Source of the DNA: Streptomyces xanthophaeus
GTDB taxonomy: Bacteria; Actinomycetota; Actinomycetes; Streptomycetales; Streptomycetaceae
Reading direction: 5' to 3'
NCBI RefSeq assembly: GCF_030440515.1
Contig: NZ_CP076543.1
Span: 6,921,001 to 6,985,000, forward strand
Length of the DNA: 64,000 bases
Numbering within the stretch: the first letter of the stretch is position 1; every line of letters starts with the position of its first letter. Shown here one piece after another: positions 23,808 to 32,111 of the stretch. The notes beneath the pieces are model-generated. The model saw only the letters and a program-made list of their open reading frames with translations. It had not been told where the DNA came from and made no database searches. The position numbers and the translations under genes are program-made.

Positions 23808-25126
23808 CCGTCTCGTACATCCCGGCCCACGAGAGCGCGCTCATCCCGGCCCACGAGAGCGCGCTCGCACCCGTCGACCCGGCGCGCTGGCCCGACGTGG
23901 CCCGGCCGCCCCGCGCCTCGGCCCTGCGTACCGCCGTCGCCGAGCGGATCATCGGCCGGGCCCTCGCCCGGCTTCCGCTGCGGGTCCGGCACGGGGGCGG
24001 GGAGCCGCCCGCCTACCGGGTCCCCCGGCAGGCGGGAGCGCTGCCCACCCTCACCCTCCACGACCCCGAGGCCTTCCACCGCCGGATCGGCGCGGACGGC
24101 CTGATCGGCTTCGGCGAGTCGTACATGGCCGGGGAATGGGACAGCGACGACCTGGTGGGCGCACTGACCGTGCTCGCCACCCACGTCGACGACCTGGTGC
24201 CGGCGCCGCTGCGCCGACTGCGCGAAGCCTGGGTACGCGGGCGCCCGGAACAGCAGCGCAACACCCCTGAGGGGGCGCGGGAGAACATCCACCGTCACTA
24301 CGACCTGTCCAACGAACTGTTCACCCTGTTCCTCGACCGGAGCATGAGCTACTCCTCGGCGGTCTTCGCCGCGTTCCCCGCCTCACCCGCCACCTTCACC
24401 GCCGCCCAGCACCGCAAGATCGACCGGCTCCTCGACCTCGCGGACGTCGGACCGGGCACCCGGCTGCTGGAGATCGGCACCGGGTGGGGCGAGCTGGCGA
24501 TCCGGGCCGCCTCCCGGGGCGCCGACGTGCTGACCGTGACGCTCTCCGCCGAGCAGCGCGACCTGGCCCGGGAACGCATCGCCGCGGCCGGCCTCGGCGA
24601 CCGCGTCACCGTCGAACTGCGCGACTACCGGCACGTCGAAGGCTCCTTCGACGCCGTCGTCAGCGTGGAGATGATCGAAGCGGTCGGCGCCGAGTACTGG
24701 GCCACCTACTTCGCCGCCCTGCGCCGGCTCCTCGCCCCCGGCGGCCGCGTCGCCCTCCAGGCCATCACCATGCCGCACGAGCGCATGCTCCTCACCGCCC
24801 GCACACACACCTGGATCAGCAAGTACATCTTCCCCGGCGGCCTCATTCCCTCCCGTGAGGCGATCGCCCGCGCGAGCGCGGCGGCCGGGCTGAGCACCGT
24901 GGCGGACGACGGCTTCGGCGACCACTACGCGGAGACGCTGCGGCTGTGGCGCGAGGAGTTCGACCGCCGGGCCGACTCCGTCTCCGCCCTCGGCTTCGAC
25001 CGCACCTTCCACCGCATGTGGGAGCTCTACCTCGCCTACTCCGAGGCCGGATTCCGCTCGCGCTACCTGGACGTACGCCAACTCCTGCTCACCGCCGACC
25101 GGCACGAGCCACGGGAGCCCCGATGA
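23804..25126 (+). CDS. ufaA1: UfaA1/CFA-synthase-type S-adenosylmethionine methyltransferase
   Basis: The 440-residue enzyme is of the cyclopropane fatty acyl phospholipid synthase family: LIGFGESYMAGEW near residue 103, IHRHYDLSNELFTLFLD, MSYSSAVF, and the SAM motif LLEIGTGWGELA near 221-232. VSVEMIEAVGAEYW and WISKYIFPGG are family signatures. Such enzymes add the methyl group of SAM to an unsaturated phospholipid acyl chain, giving a cyclopropane, 10-methyl or furan-precursor product. The GTG at 23804 overlaps the DUF1365 stop. Its first 21 residues contain a perfect tandem duplication of eight residues (IPAHESAL twice), absent from the conserved core. Confidence 0.9.
   Translation: MTVSYIPAHESALIPAHESALAPVDPARWPDVARPPRASALRTAVAERIIGRALARLPLRVRHGGGEPPAYRVPRQAGALPTLTLHDPEAFHRRIGADGLIGFGESYMAGEWDSDDLVGALTVLATHVDDLVPAPLRRLREAWVRGRPEQQRNTPEGARENIHRHYDLSNELFTLFLDRSMSYSSAVFAAFPASPATFTAAQHRKIDRLLDLADVGPGTRLLEIGTGWGELAIRAASRGADVLTVTLSAEQRDLARERIAAAGLGDRVTVELRDYRHVEGSFDAVVSVEMIEAVGAEYWATYFAALRRLLAPGGRVALQAITMPHERMLLTARTHTWISKYIFPGGLIPSREAIARASAAAGLSTVADDGFGDHYAETLRLWREEFDRRADSVSALGFDRTFHRMWELYLAYSEAGFRSRYLDVRQLLLTADRHEPREPR
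23819..23866 (+). repeat. Perfect 24-bp tandem duplication in ufaA1 5' end
   Basis: Copies at 23819-23842 and 23843-23866 are identical. The duplication is in frame and encodes IPAHESAL twice, adding eight residues before the conserved domain. It looks like a recent replication-slippage event. Confidence 0.85.
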
Positions 25127-25977
25127 CCGTCGGGACCCAGGCCCAGGCCCAGGCCTTGTCGACCGGCGTCGACTGGGGCGCGCTGTCCGTGAACCTGGGC
25201 GCCGCGGCCGGCGCCGCGTTCGCCGTCATGCTGGTCACCTTCGCCGTGGCAGCAGTCAAGGGCCTGCACCGGATCGTCGACATCGCCTGGGGAGCCGCCT
25301 TCGCCGCGGTGGCGCTCACCAGCTGGCTGCTGTCGAGCGGGTACGGCGACGACGGCCGGCGTCTCGCGGTCGCCGCGGCGACCGTCGTGTGGGGACTGCG
25401 CCTGGCCCTGCACATCGCCCGGCGCGGCCGGGGGCACGGTGAGGACCCGCGCTACGCCCGCATGCTCGCCCGGGCGCCGGGCAGCACCCGGCTCTACGCC
25501 CTGCGCAAGGTCTACCTCCTCCAGGGCGCGCTGGTCTGGCTCGTCTCGCTGCCCGTACAGGCCGCGTCGTACGTGCCCGTTCCGCTCGGACCGCTCGCCG
25601 CCGCGGGCCTGCTGCTCTGGGCGGCCGGACTGCTCTTCGAGGCGATCGGAGACCTCCAGCTGGCCCGCTTCAGGGAACGCCCCGAGCACCGCGGAACGAT
25701 CATGGACCGCGGTCTGTGGAGCTGGACGCGGCACCCCAACTACTTCGGTGACTTCCTCGTCTGGTGGGGTCTTTATCTGCTGGCCTGCGCGACCTGGCAG
25801 ACTGCGGCACTCACACTGGTGTCACCGCTGGTGATGAGCGCGCTGCTGATCTGGGGCAGCGGCAAGAGACTGTTGGAGGCGCACATGGCGGACCGGCCCG
25901 GCTACGCCGCCTACGCCGCCCGCACCAGCGGGTTCTTCCCGCGCCCGCCGCGCCGCATATCCCGGGAGGCGGGATGA
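25123..25977 (+). CDS. DUF1295 membrane protein (steroid 5-alpha-reductase fold)
   Basis: The 284-residue protein has about six to seven hydrophobic segments and the DUF1295/isoprenylcysteine methyltransferase-like signature FRERPEHRGTIMDRGLWSW followed by TRHPNYFGDFLVWWGLYLL. RIVDIAWGAAFAAVALTSW in the N-terminal third is also characteristic. Relatives reduce double bonds with NAD(P)H or methylate carboxyls; here it probably acts on the same acyl product as the neighbours. The ATG overlaps the previous stop (ATGA) and its own stop overlaps the next ATG. Rv0446c is the equivalent in the mycobacterial locus, by my recollection. Confidence 0.86.
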   Translation: MTVGTQAQAQALSTGVDWGALSVNLGAAAGAAFAVMLVTFAVAAVKGLHRIVDIAWGAAFAAVALTSWLLSSGYGDDGRRLAVAAATVVWGLRLALHIARRGRGHGEDPRYARMLARAPGSTRLYALRKVYLLQGALVWLVSLPVQAASYVPVPLGPLAAAGLLLWAAGLLFEAIGDLQLARFRERPEHRGTIMDRGLWSWTRHPNYFGDFLVWWGLYLLACATWQTAALTLVSPLVMSALLIWGSGKRLLEAHMADRPGYAAYAARTSGFFPRPPRRISREAG

Positions 25978-26633
25978 GCGCCGGGACCGAGCGGGACACG
26001 GAGACCACCGGCGAGGGCCGCGCCCTCGTGCTGCGTACGTCCCCCGCGACACCGGCGGCCGCGGTCCTGCTGCTGCACGGAGGGCGCGAGGAGGGGCCGG
26101 AGCCGCCGCCCCTGGTCAACCTGCCCGCGCTGCGGATGCGGCCCTTCGCGGCCGCCGTCGTCCGCGCGACGCGCGGACGTGACGTCCTGGTGGCGGAGGT
26201 GCGCTATCGCCACCGCGGCTGGAACGGCGCCCGCTGCGACGCCGCCCGGGACGCGGAAGCGGCCCTCGCGCGGCTGCGGGGACTCGCCGGGGACGTACCG
26301 GTGGTCCTGGTCGGCCATTCGATGGGCGGCCGAGCGGCGCTGCGGGCGGCCGGCGCGCCCCTGGTGCACGGCGTGGTGGCCCTCGCCCCCTGGTGTCCGC
26401 CGGGCGAACCGGTGGACCACCTCGCGGGCCGCCGGCTCTACCTGCTGCACGACGAGGAGGACCGGGTCACCTCGGCCGCCGGGTCCTGGGAGTTCGTCCG
26501 CCGGTCCCGGCTCGCGGGCGCCGACGCCACCGCCATCCCGATGTCCACGGGCGGCCACGCGATGCTCCGCGGCGCGGGCGCCTGGCACCGGCGCACCGCG
26601 GCGCTCGTCACCAGCCTGGTCACCCGGGACTGA
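25974..26633 (+). CDS. Alpha/beta hydrolase (dienelactone-hydrolase-like)
   Basis: The 219-residue protein carries AAVLLLHGGREEGPE, the nucleophile elbow VGHSMGGRAAL with Ser near 116, and a C-terminal STGGHAML with the catalytic His. YLLHDEEDRVT supplies the acid. It is short and without a lid domain. It is the last gene of the coupled operon (ATGA overlap with DUF1295) and may hydrolyse or release the modified acyl product, or act on an unrelated ester. Its end region is followed by a short palindrome shared with the convergent gene. Confidence 0.82.
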   Translation: MSAGTERDTETTGEGRALVLRTSPATPAAAVLLLHGGREEGPEPPPLVNLPALRMRPFAAAVVRATRGRDVLVAEVRYRHRGWNGARCDAARDAEAALARLRGLAGDVPVVLVGHSMGGRAALRAAGAPLVHGVVALAPWCPPGEPVDHLAGRRLYLLHDEEDRVTSAAGSWEFVRRSRLAGADATAIPMSTGGHAMLRGAGAWHRRTAALVTSLVTRD

Positions 26634-26670
26634 GGCCGGTCGCTGCCCGGTGCGCGCTCTTCGACGGTCC

Positions 26671-26687
26671 GCCGGTCAGTGACCGGC
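26671..26687. terminator. Short palindrome between convergent genes
   Basis: GCCGGTCA and TGACCGGC form a perfect 8-bp inverted repeat around one base, between the hydrolase and the convergent membrane protein, whose stop codon lies in it. There is no T-tract, so termination function is only possible. Confidence 0.3.
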
Positions 26688-27479
26688 AGGCGGCTCGAAG
26701 CAACCGCCCTCGGGATACGGGCCGTTGGTCTTCACCACATAGTTGGTCTTCTGCACATAGGCGGTGACGCAGGCGTCGTCATGGACACGGACGCCGACCA
26801 ATGCGCCCTCCGGCGTGACGTAGTGGTCGGTCTCGAAGCGCGAGCCCATGTCCCGCACGCTGAGGGTTCCGCCGAGCCACTCACCCTTCGGCCCGAACCG
26901 TTCCTCCTCGAACCCGACCTCGAGCAGCGCCGCGCGCACGCTCGCCGGATCCCACGTCCCACCGTCCCAGAGCCGCTTGAGGACAGGCTCGATGCGGTCG
27001 GCTTCCTTCTGCGCGTCCTGCGCGCTCGCAGGAGACATGTCACCGGGGATACGGAAGCCGTTGTTCTCGCGATAGCGCGAAGTGCCTTCCGACGCGGCAC
27101 CGGCCGGGCTGGGATGGGAACGGTCCCAGCTGTGCTGAGCGAGCATCAGCAGTGCTCCCGCCAGAGTGGCGGCGAGCAATTGCATCAGCGCCGTCCAGCG
27201 CGCACGGAACACGAGCGCGAGCGCCGCGATCACGAACACGGCCACGAGGTAATGCTGGATCCGCGCGATGTGCGCGAGGTCCGCCGCGTCGATGCGCTCC
27301 CGGTCCCCCTGTGCTGCCCAGACCTCCAGGCCGTGCCCCAACATGAAGTCCAGCACGAGCCATCCCACCCCGAGCAGTAAGAGGGGAATACCGATGGCCA
27401 GGTCTGCGCCGAGGGACGTCCGGCGCGACCAGGGTCGCCGGCCACGCCGGGATCGGGGTTCGGTCAGGGAATCGATCAT
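26676..27479 (-). CDS. Hypothetical membrane protein
   Basis: The 267-residue product starts at ATG 27479. It has a basic N-terminus and three hydrophobic segments: DLAIGIPLLLLGVGWLVLD near residue 26, HYLVAVFVIAALALVF near 76 and LMQLLAATLAGALLML near 97. A soluble C-terminal domain of about 150 residues follows, containing VRDMGSRFETDHYV, VHDDACVTAYVQKTNY and GGCFEPPAGH. The two Cys of the last segments could form a disulfide, suggesting that the domain is outside the cell. I do not recognise a functional family; it looks Streptomyces-restricted. Confidence 0.65.
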   Translation of the reverse strand: MIDSLTEPRSRRGRRPWSRRTSLGADLAIGIPLLLLGVGWLVLDFMLGHGLEVWAAQGDRERIDAADLAHIARIQHYLVAVFVIAALALVFRARWTALMQLLAATLAGALLMLAQHSWDRSHPSPAGAASEGTSRYRENNGFRIPGDMSPASAQDAQKEADRIEPVLKRLWDGGTWDPASVRAALLEVGFEEERFGPKGEWLGGTLSVRDMGSRFETDHYVTPEGALVGVRVHDDACVTAYVQKTNYVVKTNGPYPEGGCFEPPAGH

Positions 27480-27545
27480 GGCCGCATCATGCCGAGCCGG
27501 CGGCGGGCAGACATGAGTACGCGTACTCAGGGCGCCGCACCCGGA

Positions 27546-27592
27546 CCGTCTCTCCCGGATCCTGCCTGACGCGCGACATCAGGAAGAGACGG
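27546..27592. repeat. Hairpin element related to the one at 35999
   Basis: This 47-bp stretch has CCGTCTC and GAGACGG ends in inverted orientation. Its first 30 bases match those starting at 35999 at 26 of 30 positions. It lies upstream of ridA and upstream of the divergent membrane protein gene, so it is not a simple terminator. Confidence 0.5.
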
Positions 27593-27638
27593 CCTGGTGC
27601 CGCTCCGCGGAAGGAGCACCGTCTGGGAGCATGACCTG

Positions 27639-28031
27639 ATGAAACGAATTCGACAGACCGTCAGCTCTGGCTCCCCGCTGGAGCCGCAGATCGGGTTCTC
27701 GCGGGCCGTCCGAAGAGGCGACTACGTAGCCGTCGCCGGCACAGCCCCCATCGGGGATGACGGCTCCACCGTGGGGCCAGGTGACGTATATGCGCAGACG
27801 GTGCGATGTTTGGACATCGCCGAGCGTGCGCTGGAGGCAGCCGGGGCATCGCTGGAAGACGTCATACGAACTCGCATCATGCTCACCGACGTGACCCGGT
27901 GGAAGGAAGCCGCCCGAGCGCATGGCGAACGGTTCGCATCCATCCGGCCTGCGACCACGTTCGTCGAGGTGTCCCGCTTCATCGACCCGGCCTGGCTGGT
28001 CGAAGTGGAACTCGACGCCGTTCTCGCTTGA
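27639..28031 (+). CDS. RidA family protein
   Basis: The 130-residue protein is of the RidA/YjgF/UK114 family, trimers that hydrolyse reactive enamine/imine intermediates. It shows FSRAVRRGDYVAVAGTAPI, QTVRCLDIAERALEAAGAS, and DVIRTRIMLTDVTRW carrying the conserved Arg. It ends VSRFIDPAWLVEVELDAVLA, where Glu is a conserved pocket residue. The ATG at 27639 has GGGAG nine bases upstream; an ATG at 27631 is out of frame and stops at once. It is a stand-alone cytoplasmic protein preceded by a hairpin element. Confidence 0.88.
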   Translation: MKRIRQTVSSGSPLEPQIGFSRAVRRGDYVAVAGTAPIGDDGSTVGPGDVYAQTVRCLDIAERALEAAGASLEDVIRTRIMLTDVTRWKEAARAHGERFASIRPATTFVEVSRFIDPAWLVEVELDAVLA

Positions 28032-28128
28032 AGCGGCCTCTGCCACCACCGCACCAGGAGCCCAGGACTTCCGTTCGCGTTCGCGTCACTGTGATCGTTC
28101 TGCCGACCGGGCGACTTCGGCACCCCAC

Positions 28129-29013
28129 TCAAGACGGTCTGATCGGCCCGGACCGGAGGTCGAGCGAGCGGTACTCGTCCAGCACCGCGAAGCCGGTGCT
28201 GTCGTACAGGCTCATCGCGACGTCGTTGCCGCCGAAGACGTTGAACATCATCGCCTCGTCGCCGCCCTGCCGGGTGGCCCACGCACCGACGGCCATCGCG
28301 GCCCGGCCGTAGCCCTTGCCGCGCTGGTCCTCGTACACCTCCAGCGAGAAGCCGAAGGTGACGCCCGGAAGGAAGCCGTGGTTCACCCAGCCGGTGCCGA
28401 CCGCCCGGCCGCCGGCCTCCATCACGTAGAAGGCGTGGCCCGGGGTCAGGTATCCCTGCGGGAGGTAACGGGCGAAGTCCTGGTCCGACTTCGCCCTCGC
28501 CTGCTCCGGGGTCAGGGCGCCGGACCGGACGATGTCCGCGATGTACGCGGCTTCCTCGGCGGTGTACCAGGCCGGGTACTCCTCCTCGGTGAGCCGGCGC
28601 ACCGTCAGGCCCGGCGGGAGCACGGGCCGTTCGGCCGTGGCGCTCATCCGGATCTGCTTGCGCACCGGGTAGTCCGCGAACTCTCCCGCGCCGCCGGTGA
28701 GCCGCACCTCCACCCGCTGCGCCCCGTGCCCGGCGCACCACCGCTCGGCCCACGCGCGCCCCCGCGGCACCGTCAGGTCATGGATCCGCCCCACGGTCAC
28801 GCCGTTGTCCTGCCGCACGCCGACCGCGATCCACCCGGTGCCGTCCGTGGCGACCGTCCAGCCGTCGATCCCCTCCACCGCCTGCTCCAGCAGGGCCCGG
28901 GCCAGCGGCGCCGAGCACCCCGCAGCCCGGTACCCGGCCAGCACCCGCTCCTCGAACCCGCCCCGCCACTCGGCCCGGTCGGCCCGGTCGGCCACGATCC
29001 GTATCCCGTTCAT
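28129..29013 (-). CDS. GNAT family N-acetyltransferase
   Basis: The 294-residue protein has a C-terminal GNAT domain with the acetyl-CoA loop YEDQRGKGYGRAAMAVGAW (QRGKGYG), preceded by AVGTGWVNHGFLPGVTFGFS and followed by NDVAMSLYDSTGFAVLDEY. The N-terminal 130 residues form a second, degenerate GNAT-like half (RIHDLTVPRGRAWAERW). Two-domain GNATs acetylate antibiotics, amino acids or cofactors; the substrate is unknown. Start ATG 29013 is 117 bases from the divergent molybdoenzyme gene. Its end lies 97 bases from ridA, with no obvious terminator. Confidence 0.83.
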   Translation of the reverse strand: MNGIRIVADRADRAEWRGGFEERVLAGYRAAGCSAPLARALLEQAVEGIDGWTVATDGTGWIAVGVRQDNGVTVGRIHDLTVPRGRAWAERWCAGHGAQRVEVRLTGGAGEFADYPVRKQIRMSATAERPVLPPGLTVRRLTEEEYPAWYTAEEAAYIADIVRSGALTPEQARAKSDQDFARYLPQGYLTPGHAFYVMEAGGRAVGTGWVNHGFLPGVTFGFSLEVYEDQRGKGYGRAAMAVGAWATRQGGDEAMMFNVFGGNDVAMSLYDSTGFAVLDEYRSLDLRSGPIRPS

Positions 29014-29130
29014 CCGCCCAGCCTAGGCAGGGCCGTCGCCCACCCGTCGGGCTTTTCCGCCGGCCGGCCGGAGACACCCCCAGGGGGTGAACGACCAATC
29101 CGGCGGCGGCAGCGCTGCGAAGTCACCGGT

Positions 29131-30708
29131 GTGAGCATCGACAAGGCAGTCATCGAGCGGGGAGCGGCGGCCGCGCTGGCCGGGCTGGTGTCCGGCTACG
29201 CGGCCCTGGCGCTGGCGGAACTGGCCGCCGCCGGGATCCGGCCCGAGGCCGGTCCGGTCACCGCCATCGGGGGAGCGGCCATCGACCGCACACCGGCCGG
29301 GGTCAAGGACTGGGCGATCCGCACCTTCGGGGCCGACGACAAACTCGTCCTGCAGCTCGGGATCCTCGCCGTGACGGCCCTCCTGGCGATGGCCCTCGGC
29401 CTGCTCGCCCTGCGCAGGCGGCGGACCGCGGCGGCCGGCGTGTTCCTCTTCGGCCTGGTGGGAGCCGTGGCCGCGCTGAACCGGCCGGACTCGGACGGGT
29501 TCGCCGACGCCCTGCCGTCCCTCGCCGGCGGCCTGGCCGGGGCCGCCGTGCTGTTCGTCCTGACCGGACCGCTCGTGGCCGCCCCGCCCCCGGCGGGGCC
29601 GACGGGCGAGGGCGCCGGCTGGAGCCGCCGCCGCTTCCTGCTGCTCACGGGGGCCGCCGCCGCGCTCGGCAGCGGGGCGGGAGCTGTCGGCCGGGCCCTG
29701 AACTCGTCGCACTCCGGCGACGCGATCGCCTCCCGGGCGGCCGTGGTCCTGCCGGCTCCCGCGTCACCGGCGCCGGACCTGCCCCCGGGCGCGGCCTTGC
29801 GCGTACCGGGGATCAGCCCCTTCACGACGCCGAACAAGGACTTCTACCGCGTCGACACCGCGCTCGTCGTCCCCAGGGTCCCGGCCGGGACGTGGCGGCT
29901 GCGGATCCATGGGAAGGGTGTGCGCCGCGAGCTGAACCTCTCCTTCGAGGACCTGCTCGCCCGCCCGCTCATCGAGCGGGACATCACCTTGACCTGCGTC
30001 TCCAACGAGGTCGGCGGACCGTACGCGGGCAACGCCAGGTGGCTCGGTGCCCACCTCGGCGACCTGCTCGCAGAGGCGGGCGTACGGCCCCCGTCGCAGG
30101 GCGGACCCGCCGACCAGCTGGTGGCCCGCTCCGTCGACGGCATGACCCTGGGCGCTCCCGTCGAGGACGTCATGGACGGCCGGGACGCCCTGCTCGCGGT
30201 CGGCATGAACGGCGAGCCGCTCCCGCTCGCCCACGGCTTTCCCGTGCGGATGGTCGTCCCCGGACTGTACGGGTACGTGTCGGCCTGCAAGTGGATCGAG
30301 GACATCGAGCTCACCACCTTCGACGCCTACGACCCGTACTGGGTCAAGCGCGCGTGGGCCGCGCGGGCGCCGGTCAAGACCCAGGCGCGCATCGACACCC
30401 CCAAGCCCTTCGCCCGCCCCGCCACCGGCACGGTGACGGTGGCCGGTGTCGCCTGGGCCCAGCACCGCGGCATCGACCGCGTCGAGATCCAGATCGACGA
30501 CGGACCCTGGCAGGAGACCGATCTCGCCACCGAGGACACACGCGACACCTGGCGCCAGTGGTCCTACTCCTGGCAGGCCACGTCCGGTACGCACACCCTC
30601 ACCGTCCGCGCCACCGACCGGACCGGCGAGACCCAGACGGAACTCCGCACCCCGACCATCCCCGACGGGGCCAGCGGCCGGCATTCCGTCGTCGTCATGG
30701 CCGGATAG
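29131..30708 (+). CDS. Membrane-anchored sulfite-oxidase-like molybdopterin oxidoreductase
   Basis: The 525-residue protein begins with about four hydrophobic helices (residues 7-30, 70-92, 97-113 and 128-147). A twin-arginine-like SRRRFLLLTGAAAALG segment at about 167-183 follows, and then a sulfite-oxidase-type molybdenum domain. Features of that domain are DFYRVDTALVVPRV, RDITLTCVSNEVGG with the Mo-ligand Cys289, the LGAHLGDLL helix and GYVSACKWIEDIELT. A C-terminal Mo-co dimerisation domain of Ig type starts TVTVAGVAWAQHRGID. It is probably an extracytoplasmic oxidase or reductase anchored by its N-terminus. The substrate is not known. The GTG at 29131 is the only well-placed start. Confidence 0.87.
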   Translation: MSIDKAVIERGAAAALAGLVSGYAALALAELAAAGIRPEAGPVTAIGGAAIDRTPAGVKDWAIRTFGADDKLVLQLGILAVTALLAMALGLLALRRRRTAAAGVFLFGLVGAVAALNRPDSDGFADALPSLAGGLAGAAVLFVLTGPLVAAPPPAGPTGEGAGWSRRRFLLLTGAAAALGSGAGAVGRALNSSHSGDAIASRAAVVLPAPASPAPDLPPGAALRVPGISPFTTPNKDFYRVDTALVVPRVPAGTWRLRIHGKGVRRELNLSFEDLLARPLIERDITLTCVSNEVGGPYAGNARWLGAHLGDLLAEAGVRPPSQGGPADQLVARSVDGMTLGAPVEDVMDGRDALLAVGMNGEPLPLAHGFPVRMVVPGLYGYVSACKWIEDIELTTFDAYDPYWVKRAWAARAPVKTQARIDTPKPFARPATGTVTVAGVAWAQHRGIDRVEIQIDDGPWQETDLATEDTRDTWRQWSYSWQATSGTHTLTVRATDRTGETQTELRTPTIPDGASGRHSVVVMAG

Positions 30709-30884
30709 CCGCCGGACCGGCGCGGAACAGGCCTCCGAGGGGCGTGGCTCCGGCGTGCGACCGGCGTGCGACCGGCGCCGGACGGGTGCCGGGAACACCT
30801 TTCCGGCCGACCTGTGGTGCCACCTCGGCCAAGCCCGTGAGCAGGCCGGTACGCGCCTATTTGACGTGCACCTGCTAGGGCAAA

Positions 30885-32111
30885 ATGGCAGATGTCACGG
30901 GCAAATCGGTACGGGAAGGTGTGGTCTTGGCGTTGCTGTCCTTACCGGTACGGCGCATACGGGCACTACGGGCGAAGGGCGGGGTGGGATCGGGCCTGCA
31001 ACGCGCCCAGTCCTTCCTGATCGTGGCCACCCTCCTGTACCGGGCGAGCCATCTGACGGTGGGCGCCCTCGCCGTCGCCCAGCGCCGGTCGGAACTCCCC
31101 CTGCAGTACGCGGGATTCGCCGCCGCCCTCGGACTGAGCGTGCTGACCTACGGCGCCGCCCTGCGGCGCGGCTGGTTCGACCGGCGGCACATCTGGGCGG
31201 ACGTCCTGGTCACCGGCTGCCTTCTGCCCCTGGCCCTCTGCACCTGGGGCGGAGTGCGCGAGCCGCCCACGATCGCGTGGGCCATGCTGCTCGGCGGGTC
31301 GGCGAGCGCCGTCGCGGCCATCTCCCTCGAACGGCTCCACGCCCTCACCGTCATCGCCCTGCTCATCGTCACCCACTTCATCGGCTACCAGGCGGTCGGC
31401 GCGAGCCCCGCCGTCGTTCTCGGCCACCTCAACTCGATCGTGTCCTCGGCCGTGATGACCTGGCTCTTCCGCTGGTACCTGCTCCGCCAGGGCCGCCTCC
31501 TCGACGAGGCCAACGCCCGCGCGGTGACCGCCGAGGCCCACAAGGCGCGCTACGCCGAGCGGCTGGAACACCACCGCGTGCTGCACGACACCGTCCTCGC
31601 CACCCTGACCACCCTGGCCTCCGGCTCGGTCGACGCCAACGCCCCCGAGGTGCGCCAGCGCTGCGCGCGCGAGGCCGCGTACCTGCGCCGGCTGATCCAG
31701 CAGACCGCAGCGGAGGTCCACCACCGGGAGATCGGCGCGGCCCTGGAGGAGGCGGTCGGCTCCGTCGAGAGCCTCCAACTGCGGGTCACCGCCCAGTACC
31801 ACGACCTGCCGCAGGTGCCCCCCGAGGTCGCCGCCGCGCTGGGGGACGCCGTCCGCGAGGCCCTGAACAACGTACGGCGCCACGCGGGCACCGGACACGC
31901 CTACCTCACCGCCACCAGGGACCCGGACGCACGCGGGGGAGCCGTCGTCACCGTGGTCGACCGGGGGCCCGGATTCGACCCCGAGCGGTGCGAGCCCGGC
32001 CTCGGCCTGCGCGGTTCCGTCCACGGCCGGATGGCGGAGGTGGGCGGCCGGGCGACCGTGGACACCGCCCCCGGCGAGGGCGTACGGGTGGAGCTGAGAT
32101 GGCCCGGGTGA
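30885..32111 (+). CDS. Sensor histidine kinase
   Basis: The 408-residue protein has six or so hydrophobic segments between about 40 and 195. A HisKA_3-like dimerisation segment contains HHRVLHDTVLATLTTLA with the probable phospho-acceptor His234. A HATPase_c domain follows, with EALNNVRRHAGTG (N box), VVDRGPGFDP (G1) and GLGLRGSVHGRM (G2). It senses an unknown signal at the membrane. The ATG at 30885 has no clear ribosome-binding site; TAGGGC just before it could be a -10 of a near-leaderless transcript, and GTG codons about 30 bases downstream are alternatives. It overlaps the response regulator gene by 13 bases. Confidence 0.85.
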   Translation: MADVTGKSVREGVVLALLSLPVRRIRALRAKGGVGSGLQRAQSFLIVATLLYRASHLTVGALAVAQRRSELPLQYAGFAAALGLSVLTYGAALRRGWFDRRHIWADVLVTGCLLPLALCTWGGVREPPTIAWAMLLGGSASAVAAISLERLHALTVIALLIVTHFIGYQAVGASPAVVLGHLNSIVSSAVMTWLFRWYLLRQGRLLDEANARAVTAEAHKARYAERLEHHRVLHDTVLATLTTLASGSVDANAPEVRQRCAREAAYLRRLIQQTAAEVHHREIGAALEEAVGSVESLQLRVTAQYHDLPQVPPEVAAALGDAVREALNNVRRHAGTGHAYLTATRDPDARGGAVVTVVDRGPGFDPERCEPGLGLRGSVHGRMAEVGGRATVDTAPGEGVRVELRWPG

